Shown: piece by piece, positions 50,842 through 60,258 of the stretch
Layout of the letters: each line of letters opens with the position of its first letter
How positions within the stretch are numbered: position 1 is the stretch's first letter
Source: Pyrinomonadaceae bacterium
GTDB taxonomy: Bacteria > Acidobacteriota > Blastocatellia > Pyrinomonadales > Pyrinomonadaceae
NCBI GenBank assembly: GCA_036277115.1
Contig: DASUNM010000002.1
Location: 1-64,000 of the forward strand
DNA length: 64,000 nucleotides
Direction: 5' to 3'
Position numbers and translations under genes: made by a program
Notes under the pieces: generated by a model
The model's input: only the letters and a program-made list of their open reading frames with translations
Databases searched by the model: none
Told to the model about the DNA's origin: nothing

Positions 50842-53421
50842 TCACCGCCCGTAACTAATCATGTTCGCCAGCATGCGATACGCGCCCGGCACGCCGGCGC
50901 GCAACTGGCGATACCAGACCATGCTCGAGTAGATGTAATGACCCTTCCCGTAATCAGCCACGAGCAATCCACCCTTCAAAGGCGCCTCGCCCGGATCGTT
51001 TGATTGCAGCAGCGCTTTGAATTGCGGGTCCCACTCTCGCGGATAATAGAGCCCACGCTCCTGAATCCAATCCTTGAAATCATCCTGGTTCAACTTGTTC
51101 GGACTGTTTAGAAGGGGATGCTCTGGTTCGAGAAAGCTGATCGGCGCATTCTCATCCGTGATGCGTTCGTTGCCGAGAATCAGTTTGTAAGGCGATAGCT
51201 GCGGCCGGTTGCGCTGCGGGTTCGGATTGAATTCATCGATCCGGTGATAAAAGACGATCAGGTTGCCGCCCGCGTTCGCATAATCAAGCAGCTTCTGGTT
51301 CGCCGCGATCAGTTCCGGCTGTGATTCATAGACACGATTGTCAACGATGATGGATGAGTACTTCGACAGATCCGAAGTCTTAACTTCATCAACGCTAAGC
51401 TCTTTTGATTCGACGCCGAGCGCGTTCAAGGCATTGGGCAAACTGAAATCGAACCCGCGGACGTAGCCCACGCTGACGCTTCCGGCAACCCGAGCGTCAA
51501 GCCAAACCACTGGCACGCTGCGTTTGATCAGGTTTTCGTGCAGGCCGGGGTGCCGCAAACTAAACCACAAGCTATTGGCCAACTCTGGACGACGCAGGTG
51601 CGCGGCGCGATTTTCTTCGGTGTTAGGAATCGTGACCTCGAGCGCGGTAGTTTGTTCCGGAAGAAGATCGACTCGCACTCTGGTTTCCGGCGATCGATTC
51701 TCAAAGCCAAAAGCGACTTCTCCTTTGAAAGATTGTTTCCGGTGATTGATAAGTTTTATGCTGACCTTCGGCGGTGTCGCGGGAAAGATGTCTGTCCCGG
51801 CGCTGCTTACGCCGACTCGAGGACGCATGATTACCAGGGGAGCGGGACTGATTTCCGCGATGTCGAGCGACCGAGCTACGCCGATGCGTCTGGTATGACT
51901 GATGACAAATCGATCCGCAGACCCCTGGCGCAAACCAATCGTGCACTGAGTCTTCACCTCGTGGCCGAGAGCCGTCGGCTGGTATAGGTGTTCGGAGATT
52001 GGAAGATTGACCGGCGCAGTCACCGGAATGGTGAGCGGATGGCCTTCTTGATGTGATGCGCCGGAACTGATTTGCCAGCTCCCGACTATCGATGGATGAC
52101 GCTTTTGCCCACGACGTCGAGAGTCACTAATGCCGAGACTCGGAACGGTCGAACTGCAACCGAACACGTTCAGAGGGCGAGTCGATGTGTTTTTAAATGT
52201 AATCCTCACCGCCGAGGTTGTTCCGGCGACAAGTGATGGATCAGTTGTCTCCACCTCGAAGTTTGCGCCCGCCGCCACCCCTGCTGCAGTGCTGATTCGC
52301 GCCCTCATTAGTGAAGCACGAGCACTTAGCGGCGATGGGGCGCCATAGTAGAGTGAGGCGGATTTTACCAGTTCCCCCAGGACTTTCGTTCGATCGTCAA
52401 TGAATTCGATAAGAGGCTGGCCGCCAATTGTGGGAAGCTGTATCTCACGGTTGAAATCTTCAGGCAGTCTTAGGCCAGCATAGAAGGTCGGCGACTGTTT
52501 ACCTAGCGGAGCCGCGCCTTTCGCTTCACGTTCAAGCCGGTAACGAATTAAAGGCATCTGGCCCGCCGCACCGCCTTGCCCGCTAAAGGCGCGGAAGCGC
52601 GCCGTAAATTCAGCGAAGGTCTTTGGCCAGGGGCCCTGCGTCGCGTGCTTTTGCAAAGCGGACAGCGCTTGTTCGGCGAACAAGGTGCCGCGAACAGGAT
52701 CGCGTTCATTCGGATCGATGGTCACAAGTTGAGCGTCGGCCGGCGTCGCCTGCGTCCCACGTTGCCGCACAAACAGTCGCTGTACCTGCCAGGTCGTCAC
52801 ACCATCTTTCAACTGATCAGCAAACTTAGTTGGATCGGCGGCAGCATCGAAAGCATCGACAACCAACCGCGCGGTCGCTTGATGATGACCGTGATCGTTG
52901 CTTGTCGTTGAATGATTCGTGATGATGACGTCGGGACGAAGCTTCCTAATCTGCAGGACCATTCGCCGGAGAGCTTCTTCCTGTCCCCACTTCTGAAAAG
53001 TCTCGTCACGCGATTTCGAAAAACCAAAGTCTCTTAAGCCGAGGAAGTAAGGCTCTGAGCCTTGAATCTCAGACGCGGCCATGGTTTCGCGCGCGCGAAT
53101 GGCGCCGAGTTCTTCGTAAAGCTCCGGGCCAATCGCGTTCTGTCCGCCTTCGCCGAACGTCGAAAACAGACTGACTGTGTGTGCGCCGTACTTGCGCCGC
53201 ATCACGACCAGCGAAGTGCCGTCTTCATCGTCCGGATGCGCGGCGACGCACATGACTGTCCAGGGATTTGTGAGATCCAGCAGGGCTTGATAAAGGGCAA
53301 TGCGATCGTCGCGAGTGGGTTGAGTTACGGCCGGTTGTTGCGCGCGTGATGAGGCGACGATCGATGCGAATGCAAGCGCTGCGACGACGACAAATCTAAT
53401 TCTCCTGTTAAGGATTCTCAT
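50842..53421 (-). CDS. Secreted PIG-L family deacetylase
   Basis: PIG-L enzymes are zinc-dependent N-acetylglucosamine deacetylases of the LmbE type. The product has 859 residues. A signal peptide (FVVVAALAFASIVASSRAQ) is followed by AHPDDE at 61-66, the metal-binding motif, and HGHHQATARL near 170, the second metal-binding region. The middle part has beta-sandwich character. The C-terminal 200 residues resemble a glutamine-amidotransferase-like fold with YSSIIVDNRVY and LLDYANAGGNLIVFYH. Large secreted proteins of this type are common in Acidobacteriota and Bacteroidota; the substrate is unknown. Confidence 0.85.
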   Translation of the reverse strand: MRILNRRIRFVVVAALAFASIVASSRAQQPAVTQPTRDDRIALYQALLDLTNPWTVMCVAAHPDDEDGTSLVVMRRKYGAHTVSLFSTFGEGGQNAIGPELYEELGAIRARETMAASEIQGSEPYFLGLRDFGFSKSRDETFQKWGQEEALRRMVLQIRKLRPDVIITNHSTTSNDHGHHQATARLVVDAFDAAADPTKFADQLKDGVTTWQVQRLFVRQRGTQATPADAQLVTIDPNERDPVRGTLFAEQALSALQKHATQGPWPKTFAEFTARFRAFSGQGGAAGQMPLIRYRLEREAKGAAPLGKQSPTFYAGLRLPEDFNREIQLPTIGGQPLIEFIDDRTKVLGELVKSASLYYGAPSPLSARASLMRARISTAAGVAAGANFEVETTDPSLVAGTTSAVRITFKNTSTRPLNVFGCSSTVPSLGISDSRRRGQKRHPSIVGSWQISSGASHQEGHPLTIPVTAPVNLPISEHLYQPTALGHEVKTQCTIGLRQGSADRFVISHTRRIGVARSLDIAEISPAPLVIMRPRVGVSSAGTDIFPATPPKVSIKLINHRKQSFKGEVAFGFENRSPETRVRVDLLPEQTTALEVTIPNTEENRAAHLRRPELANSLWFSLRHPGLHENLIKRSVPVVWLDARVAGSVSVGYVRGFDFSLPNALNALGVESKELSVDEVKTSDLSKYSSIIVDNRVYESQPELIAANQKLLDYANAGGNLIVFYHRIDEFNPNPQRNRPQLSPYKLILGNERITDENAPISFLEPEHPLLNSPNKLNQDDFKDWIQERGLYYPREWDPQFKALLQSNDPGEAPLKGGLLVADYGKGHYIYSSMVWYRQLRAGVPGAYRMLANMISYGR

Positions 53422-53757
53422 GACGAGCGTTCCGGGTTTTTAGTCCTTTAGGACTGAGATGTTTATAGTAACGAACGCCAATTACAACATGAAGCTCCTT
53501 TAGGAGCGAAATGTAGATCGCGGGTCGAGTCTGTTAGTCATACCTGGCTTTAGCCAGGTGGTTGCCGGCCACGTCATGGAGTCAGTACCGGGCGCGGTAG
53601 CGACCGGGTTTAAGTTGCCAATTAAGTCGACCTTACCGTAAGTCTTACCAGGTCGCTACCGCTCCCTGTACTGACCTTATCGCGTTAGATTAGGTCAATA
53701 CCTACCCGTCACACCACTCGACAACTCCCAGTTTTTCACGTAAACAGTCTGTCAAAA
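53422..53757. repeat. Repeat-filled gap between the PIG-L and permease genes
   Basis: This 336-base divergent gap has three small hairpins (AGTCCT/AGGACT at 53442-53455, GCTCCT/AGGAGC at 53494-53507, ACCTGGC/GCCAGGT at 53542-53559). ATGTTTATAG (53459-53468) lies between the first two, as at 62023. An inverted REP element follows (53581-53675, ends GTCAGTAC and GTACTGAC). I see no convincing promoter. Confidence 0.75.
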
Positions 53758-55239
53758 ATGTCCAACCAAACTGAGCCGCCGGCCGCGACGACGTCGAGCC
53801 ATGATGAACCGCAACTGATTCGTGGCGTCGGACTTTGGGGCGCGACGACACTGAACATGATTGACATGATCGGCGTCGGCCCGTTCATCACCATCCCGCT
53901 GATCATCGCGGCGATGGGTGGACCGCAGGCGATGCTCGGTTGGATCATCGGCGCGATATTGGTCACCTGTGACGGACTTGTCTGGGCGGAGCTCGGCGCG
54001 GCGTTCCCGGGTTCCGGAGGGTCTTATCGTTATCTTTCCGAGATCTACGGTCCACGAAAGCTGGGCCGCATGATGTCGTTTCTGTTCATCTGGCAGCTCA
54101 CCTTCAGCGCGCCGCTGTCGATTGCTTCTGGCGGCATCGGCTTGGCGCAATACGCGACCTACATTTTCCCCGGCATGGGTCACGAAACGAGAGTGGCGAT
54201 TCCGATTTTGGGAAATGTTGAAATCAACGCATTCCCAGTCATTCTGGTTGCGATAGGAGCAGTGAGCATCGCCGTCTTTTTGCTTTATCGGCGGATCACC
54301 TTGATTGAGCGCCTCGGAAAGTTCCTTTGGATCGGTGTGATGCTCACCATCCTCTGGATTATTTTCGCCGGCGTCACACATTTCGACCTGAAACTCGCAC
54401 TCGATTTTCCACCGGACGCATTTACGCTGCGGCCTGAGTTCTTTACCGGACTTGGGGCGGCGCTGCTGGTCGCGGTTTACGACTATTGGGGTTATTACAA
54501 CGTCTGCTTCTTCGGCGGCGAAGTGAAAGACCCGGCGCGGACAATTCCGCGCGCTCTGCTGTTGTCGATTCTGTTCGTCTCGATCATCTACATCGTGATG
54601 AACATTTCGATTCTGGGCGTGATCCCCTGGCGCGAGTTTGCGGGCACCGCGAACACGCCGGCGCAGCGTTACGTCATCTCGTCGTTTATGGAGAGACTTT
54701 ATGGGACCAAGGCGGGCGTCGTAGTCACTGCGCTGATCATGTGGACGGCGTTTGCGTCAGTGTTCTCACTGCTGCTGGGCTACTCGCGCGTGCCGTTCGC
54801 CGCCGCGCGCGATGGGAACTACTTCCGCGTATTCGAAAAAGTCCACCCGCGTCATCGCTTTCCCTATGTCTCGCTGTTGGTGATGGGCGGCATCGCGGCG
54901 GTGTTCTGTTTCTTCCGCCTGGCCGACGTGATCGCGGCCCTCGTCGTGATTCGGATTCTGGTGCAATTCCTCGCGCAGATCGTGGGCGTGATTGTCCTGC
55001 GCGTGCGCCGCCCTGATTTGCCGCGACCATTTCGCATGTGGCTTTATCCGTTGCCGGCCCTGCTCGCGCTGGCAGGATTTATCTACGTTCTTATCTCGCG
55101 CCGGAATTTCTTGAAAGAAGTGCGCTATGCAGCGGTGCTGGTCGTGGTCGGTTTGACGATCTATTTCATCCGTGCGCGGATGCGCGGAGAGTGGCCGTTT
55201 GAGAGAGTGTCGGAACCACCTGCGGTAGCGGGTGGCTGA
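53758..55239 (+). CDS. APC-family amino acid permease
   Basis: The product has 493 residues and about twelve membrane segments. The N-terminal region LWGATTLNMIDMIGVGPFITIPLI has the helix-1 break (Gly residues) seen in the amino acid-polyamine-organocation family. PGSGGSYRYLSEIYG and YDYWGYYNVCFFGGEVKDPARTIPRA (helix 6 to 7) fit the same. A broad amino acid or polyamine substrate is likely. The end (VSEPPAVAGG) is encoded by a REP-like sequence, so the last residues may not matter. Confidence 0.9.
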   Translation: MSNQTEPPAATTSSHDEPQLIRGVGLWGATTLNMIDMIGVGPFITIPLIIAAMGGPQAMLGWIIGAILVTCDGLVWAELGAAFPGSGGSYRYLSEIYGPRKLGRMMSFLFIWQLTFSAPLSIASGGIGLAQYATYIFPGMGHETRVAIPILGNVEINAFPVILVAIGAVSIAVFLLYRRITLIERLGKFLWIGVMLTILWIIFAGVTHFDLKLALDFPPDAFTLRPEFFTGLGAALLVAVYDYWGYYNVCFFGGEVKDPARTIPRALLLSILFVSIIYIVMNISILGVIPWREFAGTANTPAQRYVISSFMERLYGTKAGVVVTALIMWTAFASVFSLLLGYSRVPFAAARDGNYFRVFEKVHPRHRFPYVSLLVMGGIAAVFCFFRLADVIAALVVIRILVQFLAQIVGVIVLRVRRPDLPRPFRMWLYPLPALLALAGFIYVLISRRNFLKEVRYAAVLVVVGLTIYFIRARMRGEWPFERVSEPPAVAGG

Positions 55240-55329
55240 TCTCTGAAATCAGGCCTTCCGAGTCGTTTAAAGGCGACCGCCCGCCGTCCTGAAAATGCGA
55301 GCAGGGCGGGCAGTAGCCCGCCTCTAAAC
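55207..55329. repeat. REP-like sequences around the permease 3' end
   Basis: GTGTCGGAACCACC (from 55207) forms the last codons of the permease gene and a short CCACC...GGTGG hairpin. Further on, GGCGGGC (55305-55311), AGTA, GCCCGCC (55316-55322) and TCTAAAC is the cleanest copy of the GC-rich hairpin family, 4 bases beyond the stop codon of the EEP gene on the minus strand. Confidence 0.78.
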
Positions 55330-55332
55330 AAC

Positions 55333-56190
55333 TTAGGGTTTAGTGAGTTCCAGATCCGCCACGACGGGAATGTGATCGGAAGCCAGCGTGTTAACCACCC
55401 AGGCCCGCTTAGTTTTAAATCCATCGGTCCGCCGCGTGAAGATGTAATCAATCCGCTTAGCGGGTTTGTCCGCGGGATAACTGAATCCTTCACCGGTTCC
55501 ACGACCGTCAATCCAGGCGTCGTCAAAAGCATTACGCATCAATTGATACGTTTGGCCCGAGGGGAGGTCGTTGAAGTCGCCGACCACAATCAAAGGCCCC
55601 TTCACATCACTGAGCGACGCCAGCATCTGTTGCGCTTCAAACAAACGGCCGTCGTCGTGCTGATAGTCCAGGTGCGTAGTCACAAAATGGACCACGCGCC
55701 CGTCTATCCTAAGTTCTGCGCGGATGAAGCCGCGTCGTTCGGCTTCGCGCAGGTTCTTATACAGCCGGTGCTCGGTGGCTCTGATTGGAAAGCGCGAAAG
55801 AATTGCGACGCCGTATTGTCCACCTTGATACGGAAGGTTGAAGGCGAAGGCGTACTCCATGCGCGTTAGCTTGGACAGCTCGACGATCTCGTCGATTCGT
55901 TGCGTGCGCTGAACGCCACGATCGACTTCCTGCAAACCAACCAGGTCAGGCTTTTCTTTGTTGATGACGCCGGCGATGCGCTGCAGGTCGAGTTTCTTGT
56001 CCATGCCGATGCCTACATGGATGTTGTAGGTCATCACGCGGATGGTTTTCGCAAAAGCGTGGGGAACCAGAACGAAGAATGCGGTGAGAACTGCGAGGCG
56101 AAAAAGAAAAGGCGTCAGAGTTCCGGCTTTAGTCGGGGCTTGGGCGCGCGGTGTGTCAGAACCCGGAGCGATAGCGATGGGACCATCCAT
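55333..56190 (-). CDS. Secreted endonuclease/exonuclease/phosphatase-family protein
   Basis: The product has 285 residues. A signal segment (FRLAVLTAFFVLVPHAFA) is followed by the EEP fold: RVMTYNIHVGIG, LVGLQEVDRG (catalytic Glu), VVHFVTTHLDYQ, VVGDFNDLPSG and the terminal ASDHIPVVADL (Asp-His pair). Family members cleave nucleic acids, phosphoinositides or sphingomyelin; the substrate is not clear. The first 17 codons overlap a REP element (56152 onward), so the true start may differ or the N-terminus was rebuilt by the element. Confidence 0.85.
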   Translation of the reverse strand: MDGPIAIAPGSDTPRAQAPTKAGTLTPFLFRLAVLTAFFVLVPHAFAKTIRVMTYNIHVGIGMDKKLDLQRIAGVINKEKPDLVGLQEVDRGVQRTQRIDEIVELSKLTRMEYAFAFNLPYQGGQYGVAILSRFPIRATEHRLYKNLREAERRGFIRAELRIDGRVVHFVTTHLDYQHDDGRLFEAQQMLASLSDVKGPLIVVGDFNDLPSGQTYQLMRNAFDDAWIDGRGTGEGFSYPADKPAKRIDYIFTRRTDGFKTKRAWVVNTLASDHIPVVADLELTKP

Positions 56191-56275
56191 TCAAGTGTCA
56201 CCTTGATCGGGTCGCTACCACCACCCCACGCGGGCTGCCCGCGAGGGGACCCCGGTCCGCTCGCCATTCTGACAG
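56152..56275. repeat. REP-like inverted element with nested 39-base insertion
   Basis: The outer ends are GTGTCAG (56152-56158) and CTGAC (56269-56273). The right arm is split by a 39-base segment (56220-56258) containing GCGGG-CTG-CCCGC. Almost the same 39 bases occur at 56932-56970 inside tkt. The left part encodes the first residues of the EEP protein. Confidence 0.85.
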
Positions 56276-56287
56276 AAAGCGCATTAG

Positions 56288-56518
56288 TTACGTCTGCGGC
56301 TCGGCGCTCTCGGGATTGATAGTCTCAGCGGCTTGAAAGCCAATCCGGCTGTGTGTGCCGTCGCAGAAGGGTTTGTTTGATGAGGCACCGCACCGGCACA
56401 GTGCAATCTTCGGCCGGCCTTCGGTGGAAATCTTGTTGCCTGCGGTGTCGTAAATATCGACGTCCCCTTCGACGAGATACGGGCCATTTGGTTTCGGACG
56501 AATAGAAACGTCTGCCAT
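56288..56518 (-). CDS. CDGSH iron-sulfur domain protein
   Basis: The product has 76 residues. CRCGASSNKPFCDGTH holds the three Cys and one His that bind a 2Fe-2S cluster. The opening VSIRPKPNGPYLVEGDVDIYD is the usual beta strand region of small bacterial CDGSH proteins. The role is not well defined; redox or iron-sulfur transfer is suspected for the family. It lies between the EEP gene and tkt on the same strand. Confidence 0.93.
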   Translation of the reverse strand: MADVSIRPKPNGPYLVEGDVDIYDTAGNKISTEGRPKIALCRCGASSNKPFCDGTHSRIGFQAAETINPESAEPQT

Positions 56519-56568
56519 GTTGTCCCCCTGAAAGACTCAGTTAATAAAAGCGTGGGCGCATTCTAGCA

Positions 56569-58674
56569 CTACAACAACGCCCGCGCTTGCTTCACTACAT
56601 TCTCGACATTGAAGCCGAGGTTCTTCAGCGCCACGTCGCCCGGCGCGGACGCGCCAAAGCGATCCAGGCAAATCTTGTCTCCCTTGAATCCCACGTAACG
56701 ATCCCAACCCTGTCCGACTGACGCTTCGATTGACAGCCGCGCGGTCACTGAAGGAGGCAGGACTTCGTCGCGATACTCCTTCGATTGTTCTTCGAAAAGT
56801 TCGAGGCAGGGCATTGAGACGACGCGGGTGGGAATCCCATCACTTTGAAGTTGTTCGCGGGCTTCCAGTGCGAGTGAAACCTCTGAACCCGTGGCGAGGA
56901 GGATCAACGCGGGCATTACCCGGTCGCTACCACCACCCCGCGCGGGCTGCCCGCGCAGGGACCCCGGTCCGCTCCCGGTACTGACCTCATCGCCAGCGAC
57001 ACCTTCGGCTTCCGCCAGGATGTAAGCGCCGCGCCTCAATCCTTCAGCCGGCGCAAACTTCTCTCGATCAATCAAAGGTACTTTCTGGCGCGTCAAAGCA
57101 AGCGCGGTAGGCGCTTCGCGTCGCAGAATTGCCAGCCGCCATGCCTCGCGGACCTCGTGATTGTCGGCAGGCCGCACAACAAACAAGTGTGGGATGGTGC
57201 GTAACGCGGGAAGATGTTCGACCGGCTGATGCGTTGGGCCGTCTTCGCCCAAGCCGACCGAATCGTGCGTGAAGACGTAAATGACTTGCACCTCAGACAG
57301 GCACGCCAGCCGAATCGCCGGCCGCATGTAATCGGAAAACGTCATGAACGTTCCGCCGAACGGAATCAAGCCGCCATTCAGAGACATTCCCGTCATCGTC
57401 GATCCCATCGCGTGCTCGCGGACGCCGAAGTGAATGATGCGGCCTGCGTAGTTACCGGCTCCAAAACTTCCACCATCTTTGATGTCGGTGTTGTTCGAAA
57501 CGCCGAGGTCGGCAGAGCCGCCAATCAGCATCGGCAGATGCGGCGCAAGTGCGTTGATGACTTTGCCACTGGCGACGCGCGTGGCCATCGCCTCAGCATC
57601 TGCAAATGAAGGCAGGTGCTTCTCCCAATCAGCCGGCAGTTCGCCGCTCATCATCTCCTGCCAAAGTTTGCCTTGTTCCGGGTTCTTCTTGAGGTATTCA
57701 TCGACCAGCGCGTGCCATTTACTTTCGTGCTGCGCGCCGCGATCGATCGCCTTCCGAAAGTGCGTCAACGCTTCTTCGGGAACATAAAACTCTTTGTCTT
57801 CCGGCCAGCCGAGATGTCGTTTCGTCTCACGTACGGCCTCTGCACCCGGGGGATCGCTGTGAGCTTTGCGCGTGCCGGCTGTCGGCATGCCGTAACCGAT
57901 CGTCGTCCGCACTGAAATCAGCGAGGGCCGATCGGCGACCGCTTGTGCGTCACGAATGGCTGCTTCGATTGCGGCCAGGTCGTTGCCGTCTTCAACGGTT
58001 GAAGTGTGCCAGCCTAATGACTCAAATCGTTTCGGCACGTCCTCCGAAAAAGCAAGGTCGGTAAAGCCTTCGATGGTTACCTTGTTGTCGTCATAAAGGT
58101 AAATGAGCTTGCCCAGCTTCAGATGGCCCGCGAGCGACGCGGCTTCGGCAGCTACGCCTTCCATCAAGTCACCGTCTGACACGATCGCGTAAACATAATG
58201 ATCGACGAGCGGAAAATCCTTTTCGTTGAACTTCGCGCCCAGATGCGCCGACCCCATCGCCATGCCCACGCCGTTGGCAAAACCCTGACCGAGCGGGCCG
58301 GTCGTGACTTCTACGCCCGGAGTCAAAATATTCTCCGGGTGGCCCGGCGTCTGCGATTCCCATTGGCGAAAATTCTTGATGTCATCAAGCGAAAGTTCAT
58401 ACCCGGTGAGATACAACAGCGCGTAGAGCAGCATGCAGCCGTGGCCCGCGGACAAGAGGAAACGATCGCGGTTTTCCCATTTAGGATTCTTCGGGTTGTA
58501 GCGCATAAAGCGCGTCCACAGAACATAAGCCATCGGCGCGGCGCCCAAAGGCAAGCCGGGATGGCCCGAGTTCGCTTTTTGCACTGCGTCAATCGCCAGC
58601 GTGCGGATCGTGTTAATGCACAGTTGATCCAGTTCCGGTGTCGTCTCGAGTGTTTGCTGCATTCTTGCGCTCAT
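56569..58674 (-). CDS. tkt: Transketolase with repeat-derived insertion
   Basis: Transketolase transfers two-carbon units in the pentose phosphate pathway with thiamine diphosphate. The product has 701 residues against about 660-670. It has [22 protein letters not shown], the ThDP motif [22 protein letters not shown] (Gly-Asp-Gly core), the [10 protein letters not shown] segment and [17 protein letters not shown]. Between YILAEAEG and [10 protein letters not shown] there are about 30 extra residues, Gly/Ser/Arg-rich, encoded by one arm of a REP-like element (56918-56993). The frame is kept, and the insertion falls at a surface loop of the family, so the enzyme is probably active. Confidence 0.96.
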   Translation of the reverse strand: MSARMQQTLETTPELDQLCINTIRTLAIDAVQKANSGHPGLPLGAAPMAYVLWTRFMRYNPKNPKWENRDRFLLSAGHGCMLLYALLYLTGYELSLDDIKNFRQWESQTPGHPENILTPGVEVTTGPLGQGFANGVGMAMGSAHLGAKFNEKDFPLVDHYVYAIVSDGDLMEGVAAEAASLAGHLKLGKLIYLYDDNKVTIEGFTDLAFSEDVPKRFESLGWHTSTVEDGNDLAAIEAAIRDAQAVADRPSLISVRTTIGYGMPTAGTRKAHSDPPGAEAVRETKRHLGWPEDKEFYVPEEALTHFRKAIDRGAQHESKWHALVDEYLKKNPEQGKLWQEMMSGELPADWEKHLPSFADAEAMATRVASGKVINALAPHLPMLIGGSADLGVSNNTDIKDGGSFGAGNYAGRIIHFGVREHAMGSTMTGMSLNGGLIPFGGTFMTFSDYMRPAIRLACLSEVQVIYVFTHDSVGLGEDGPTHQPVEHLPALRTIPHLFVVRPADNHEVREAWRLAILRREAPTALALTRQKVPLIDREKFAPAEGLRRGAYILAEAEGVAGDEVSTGSGPGSLRGQPARGGGSDRVMPALILLATGSEVSLALEAREQLQSDGIPTRVVSMPCLELFEEQSKEYRDEVLPPSVTARLSIEASVGQGWDRYVGFKGDKICLDRFGASAPGDVALKNLGFNVENVVKQARALL
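56918..56993. repeat. REP-like arm inside tkt
   Basis: Read on the minus strand it begins GAGGTCAGTACCGGGAGCGG, then the 39-base nested hairpin segment (56932-56970 on the plus strand), then TAGCGACCGGGT. The flanks are the same as those of the arms at 39103 and 53581. It is entirely within the coding sequence. Confidence 0.88.
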
Positions 58675-58680
58675 TAGTTA

Positions 58681-58715
58681 AGTTCCAGGTTCCAGGTTTC
58701 AAGTTTCAGGTTGCA
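58681..58715 (+). repeat. Heptamer array (RGTTTCA family) at the FGGY kinase 3' end
   Basis: Five units (AGTTCCA, GGTTCCA, GGTTTCA and relatives). About half encodes the final residues of the kinase (minus strand, stop at 58699-58701) and the rest is the spacer to tkt. Same family as 10999-11026. Confidence 0.85.
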
Positions 58716-60258
58716 GGCGACGATACAGATCCTGCTGTCGCTCTATCGCTCGCCGATAAACCTCATGCCGCTGCATGTCAGGCTGAAAAGTTCGGACGGG
58801 CTCGGACTTTATTGTTTCGAGAGTGTCTATTGTGCCAATCGTTTCGAGCGCAAGCAAAGCGGCGCCCCGAATTGTGGCTTCGGGAAAGGCAGAAAGCTCG
58901 ACCGGCTGGCCGTGAACGTCGGCCATCATCTGCGCCCAGAACGGATATAACAAGAAAGCCTTGCCGGCGATCGTGATCGAAGCGGCCGGCGCAAAGGACT
59001 GGAGCGGATCCGCAAGCAACGCGAATCGGTAAGCAATCGATTCAAGCCCCGCGCGCGCTATGTCCAGCGGTTTCGTCGCTGCGGTCAGGCCGTGAATGGT
59101 TCCGGTGGCCGAGCTCGACCAACCCGGCGCGCGTTCGCCTGACCAGAAGGGCAGAATCGTGAGGCCGTGCGAGTCAGGCTCATACTCTTCGAGCAAACGG
59201 TTGAGTTCGGCGGCGTCGGCAGACAGCTTGAGCGACTCCTGAAGCCATCGCAGTAATCCACCGCCGTCGGATAACGCGCCGCCAATCACGACACGCTCGC
59301 GATCGGCGCGATAGCAAAACAATTCGGGCGGCAAGGTTGTCGGAGCGGCACGGCTGGACAGCATGCGCATCGCGCCGGATGTTCCCACTGTCAACGCGAC
59401 GCGGTCGCGCGATACGCATCCGACGCCGATGTTATTTGCCGCGCCGTCACCTATTGCCTGAAACCAGGTGGCGCGTTCAAGGATCGGCCAACGCAACATA
59501 AACTCGTCACGCAATCCCCCGGCAGTCCTGCGCGGCGCGACGATTGGCGGCAAGAGACTTTCGTCGATTTCCAAAGCGGCCAGTGTTTTATGATCCCATT
59601 CGCATGAGCTCTGATTCAGTAACCCGGTGGCCGACGCCATCGAGACACTGGTCGCCGAATTCCCGAAGAGCTGCAGATACAAATAGTCAGCGAACGACAG
59701 CCACACGCGGACGCGACCGAAAACGTCGGGAGAAGATTTTCTTAGCCACAGCAACTTGGCGGGCCAATAACTCGGATGAAAACGACAACCCGTGCGCGCG
59801 TGCGTTTCAGTTTCCGGCAGCAGCTCGCGCAACTCATGCACGGCTGCTGAAGCGCGCGTGTCGGCCCAGCCGAGCAAAGGCGTGATGGCGCGACCGGCAT
59901 CGTCAACTCCGATCAGGCTGTGCCAAAAGGACGCCGCGGCCACGTAGTCGATGCGCGCGACAAACTCCTCTGCGCGCTCGACCGCGACATCAAGCAGATC
60001 CGCGACCGACGCAACCAGCGCGTCGGCGTTCACGTCATTGCCGGAAAGCAGCTCTGAATATTCGCCGGCCGCCACGTGCAGGAACGAGCCTTCGATTTGA
60101 TCTCCGCGGCGATCGAACAAGGCCGCGCGCGTTCCGGACGTGCCGATGTCGAGAGCCAGGACCACGACTGGGTCTGGTTCCGCCCGCAGGGAAGGCAGCG
60201 TCGATAGATCTATCTCAGGTCGCTCTTCGAGAACTGCTTCGTCGAAGACGGTACTCAT
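58699..60258 (-). CDS. FGGY-family carbohydrate kinase, gluconokinase-like
   Basis: The product has 519 residues with the ATPase fold of FGGY kinases. It has LALDIGTSGTRAALFDRRGD (phosphate 1), the sugar-side SFWHSLIGVD and LGWADTRAS, LTVGTSGAMRML, GGALSDGGGLLRWL and IRGAALLAL. The pattern is nearest to gluconokinases and their relatives, fitting the neighbouring transketolase, but sugar specificity cannot be set from sequence. The N-terminal 25 residues are an extra acidic stretch. The C-terminus is repeat-derived. Confidence 0.85.
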   Translation of the reverse strand: MSTVFDEAVLEERPEIDLSTLPSLRAEPDPVVVLALDIGTSGTRAALFDRRGDQIEGSFLHVAAGEYSELLSGNDVNADALVASVADLLDVAVERAEEFVARIDYVAAASFWHSLIGVDDAGRAITPLLGWADTRASAAVHELRELLPETETHARTGCRFHPSYWPAKLLWLRKSSPDVFGRVRVWLSFADYLYLQLFGNSATSVSMASATGLLNQSSCEWDHKTLAALEIDESLLPPIVAPRRTAGGLRDEFMLRWPILERATWFQAIGDGAANNIGVGCVSRDRVALTVGTSGAMRMLSSRAAPTTLPPELFCYRADRERVVIGGALSDGGGLLRWLQESLKLSADAAELNRLLEEYEPDSHGLTILPFWSGERAPGWSSSATGTIHGLTAATKPLDIARAGLESIAYRFALLADPLQSFAPAASITIAGKAFLLYPFWAQMMADVHGQPVELSAFPEATIRGAALLALETIGTIDTLETIKSEPVRTFQPDMQRHEVYRRAIERQQDLYRRLQPET

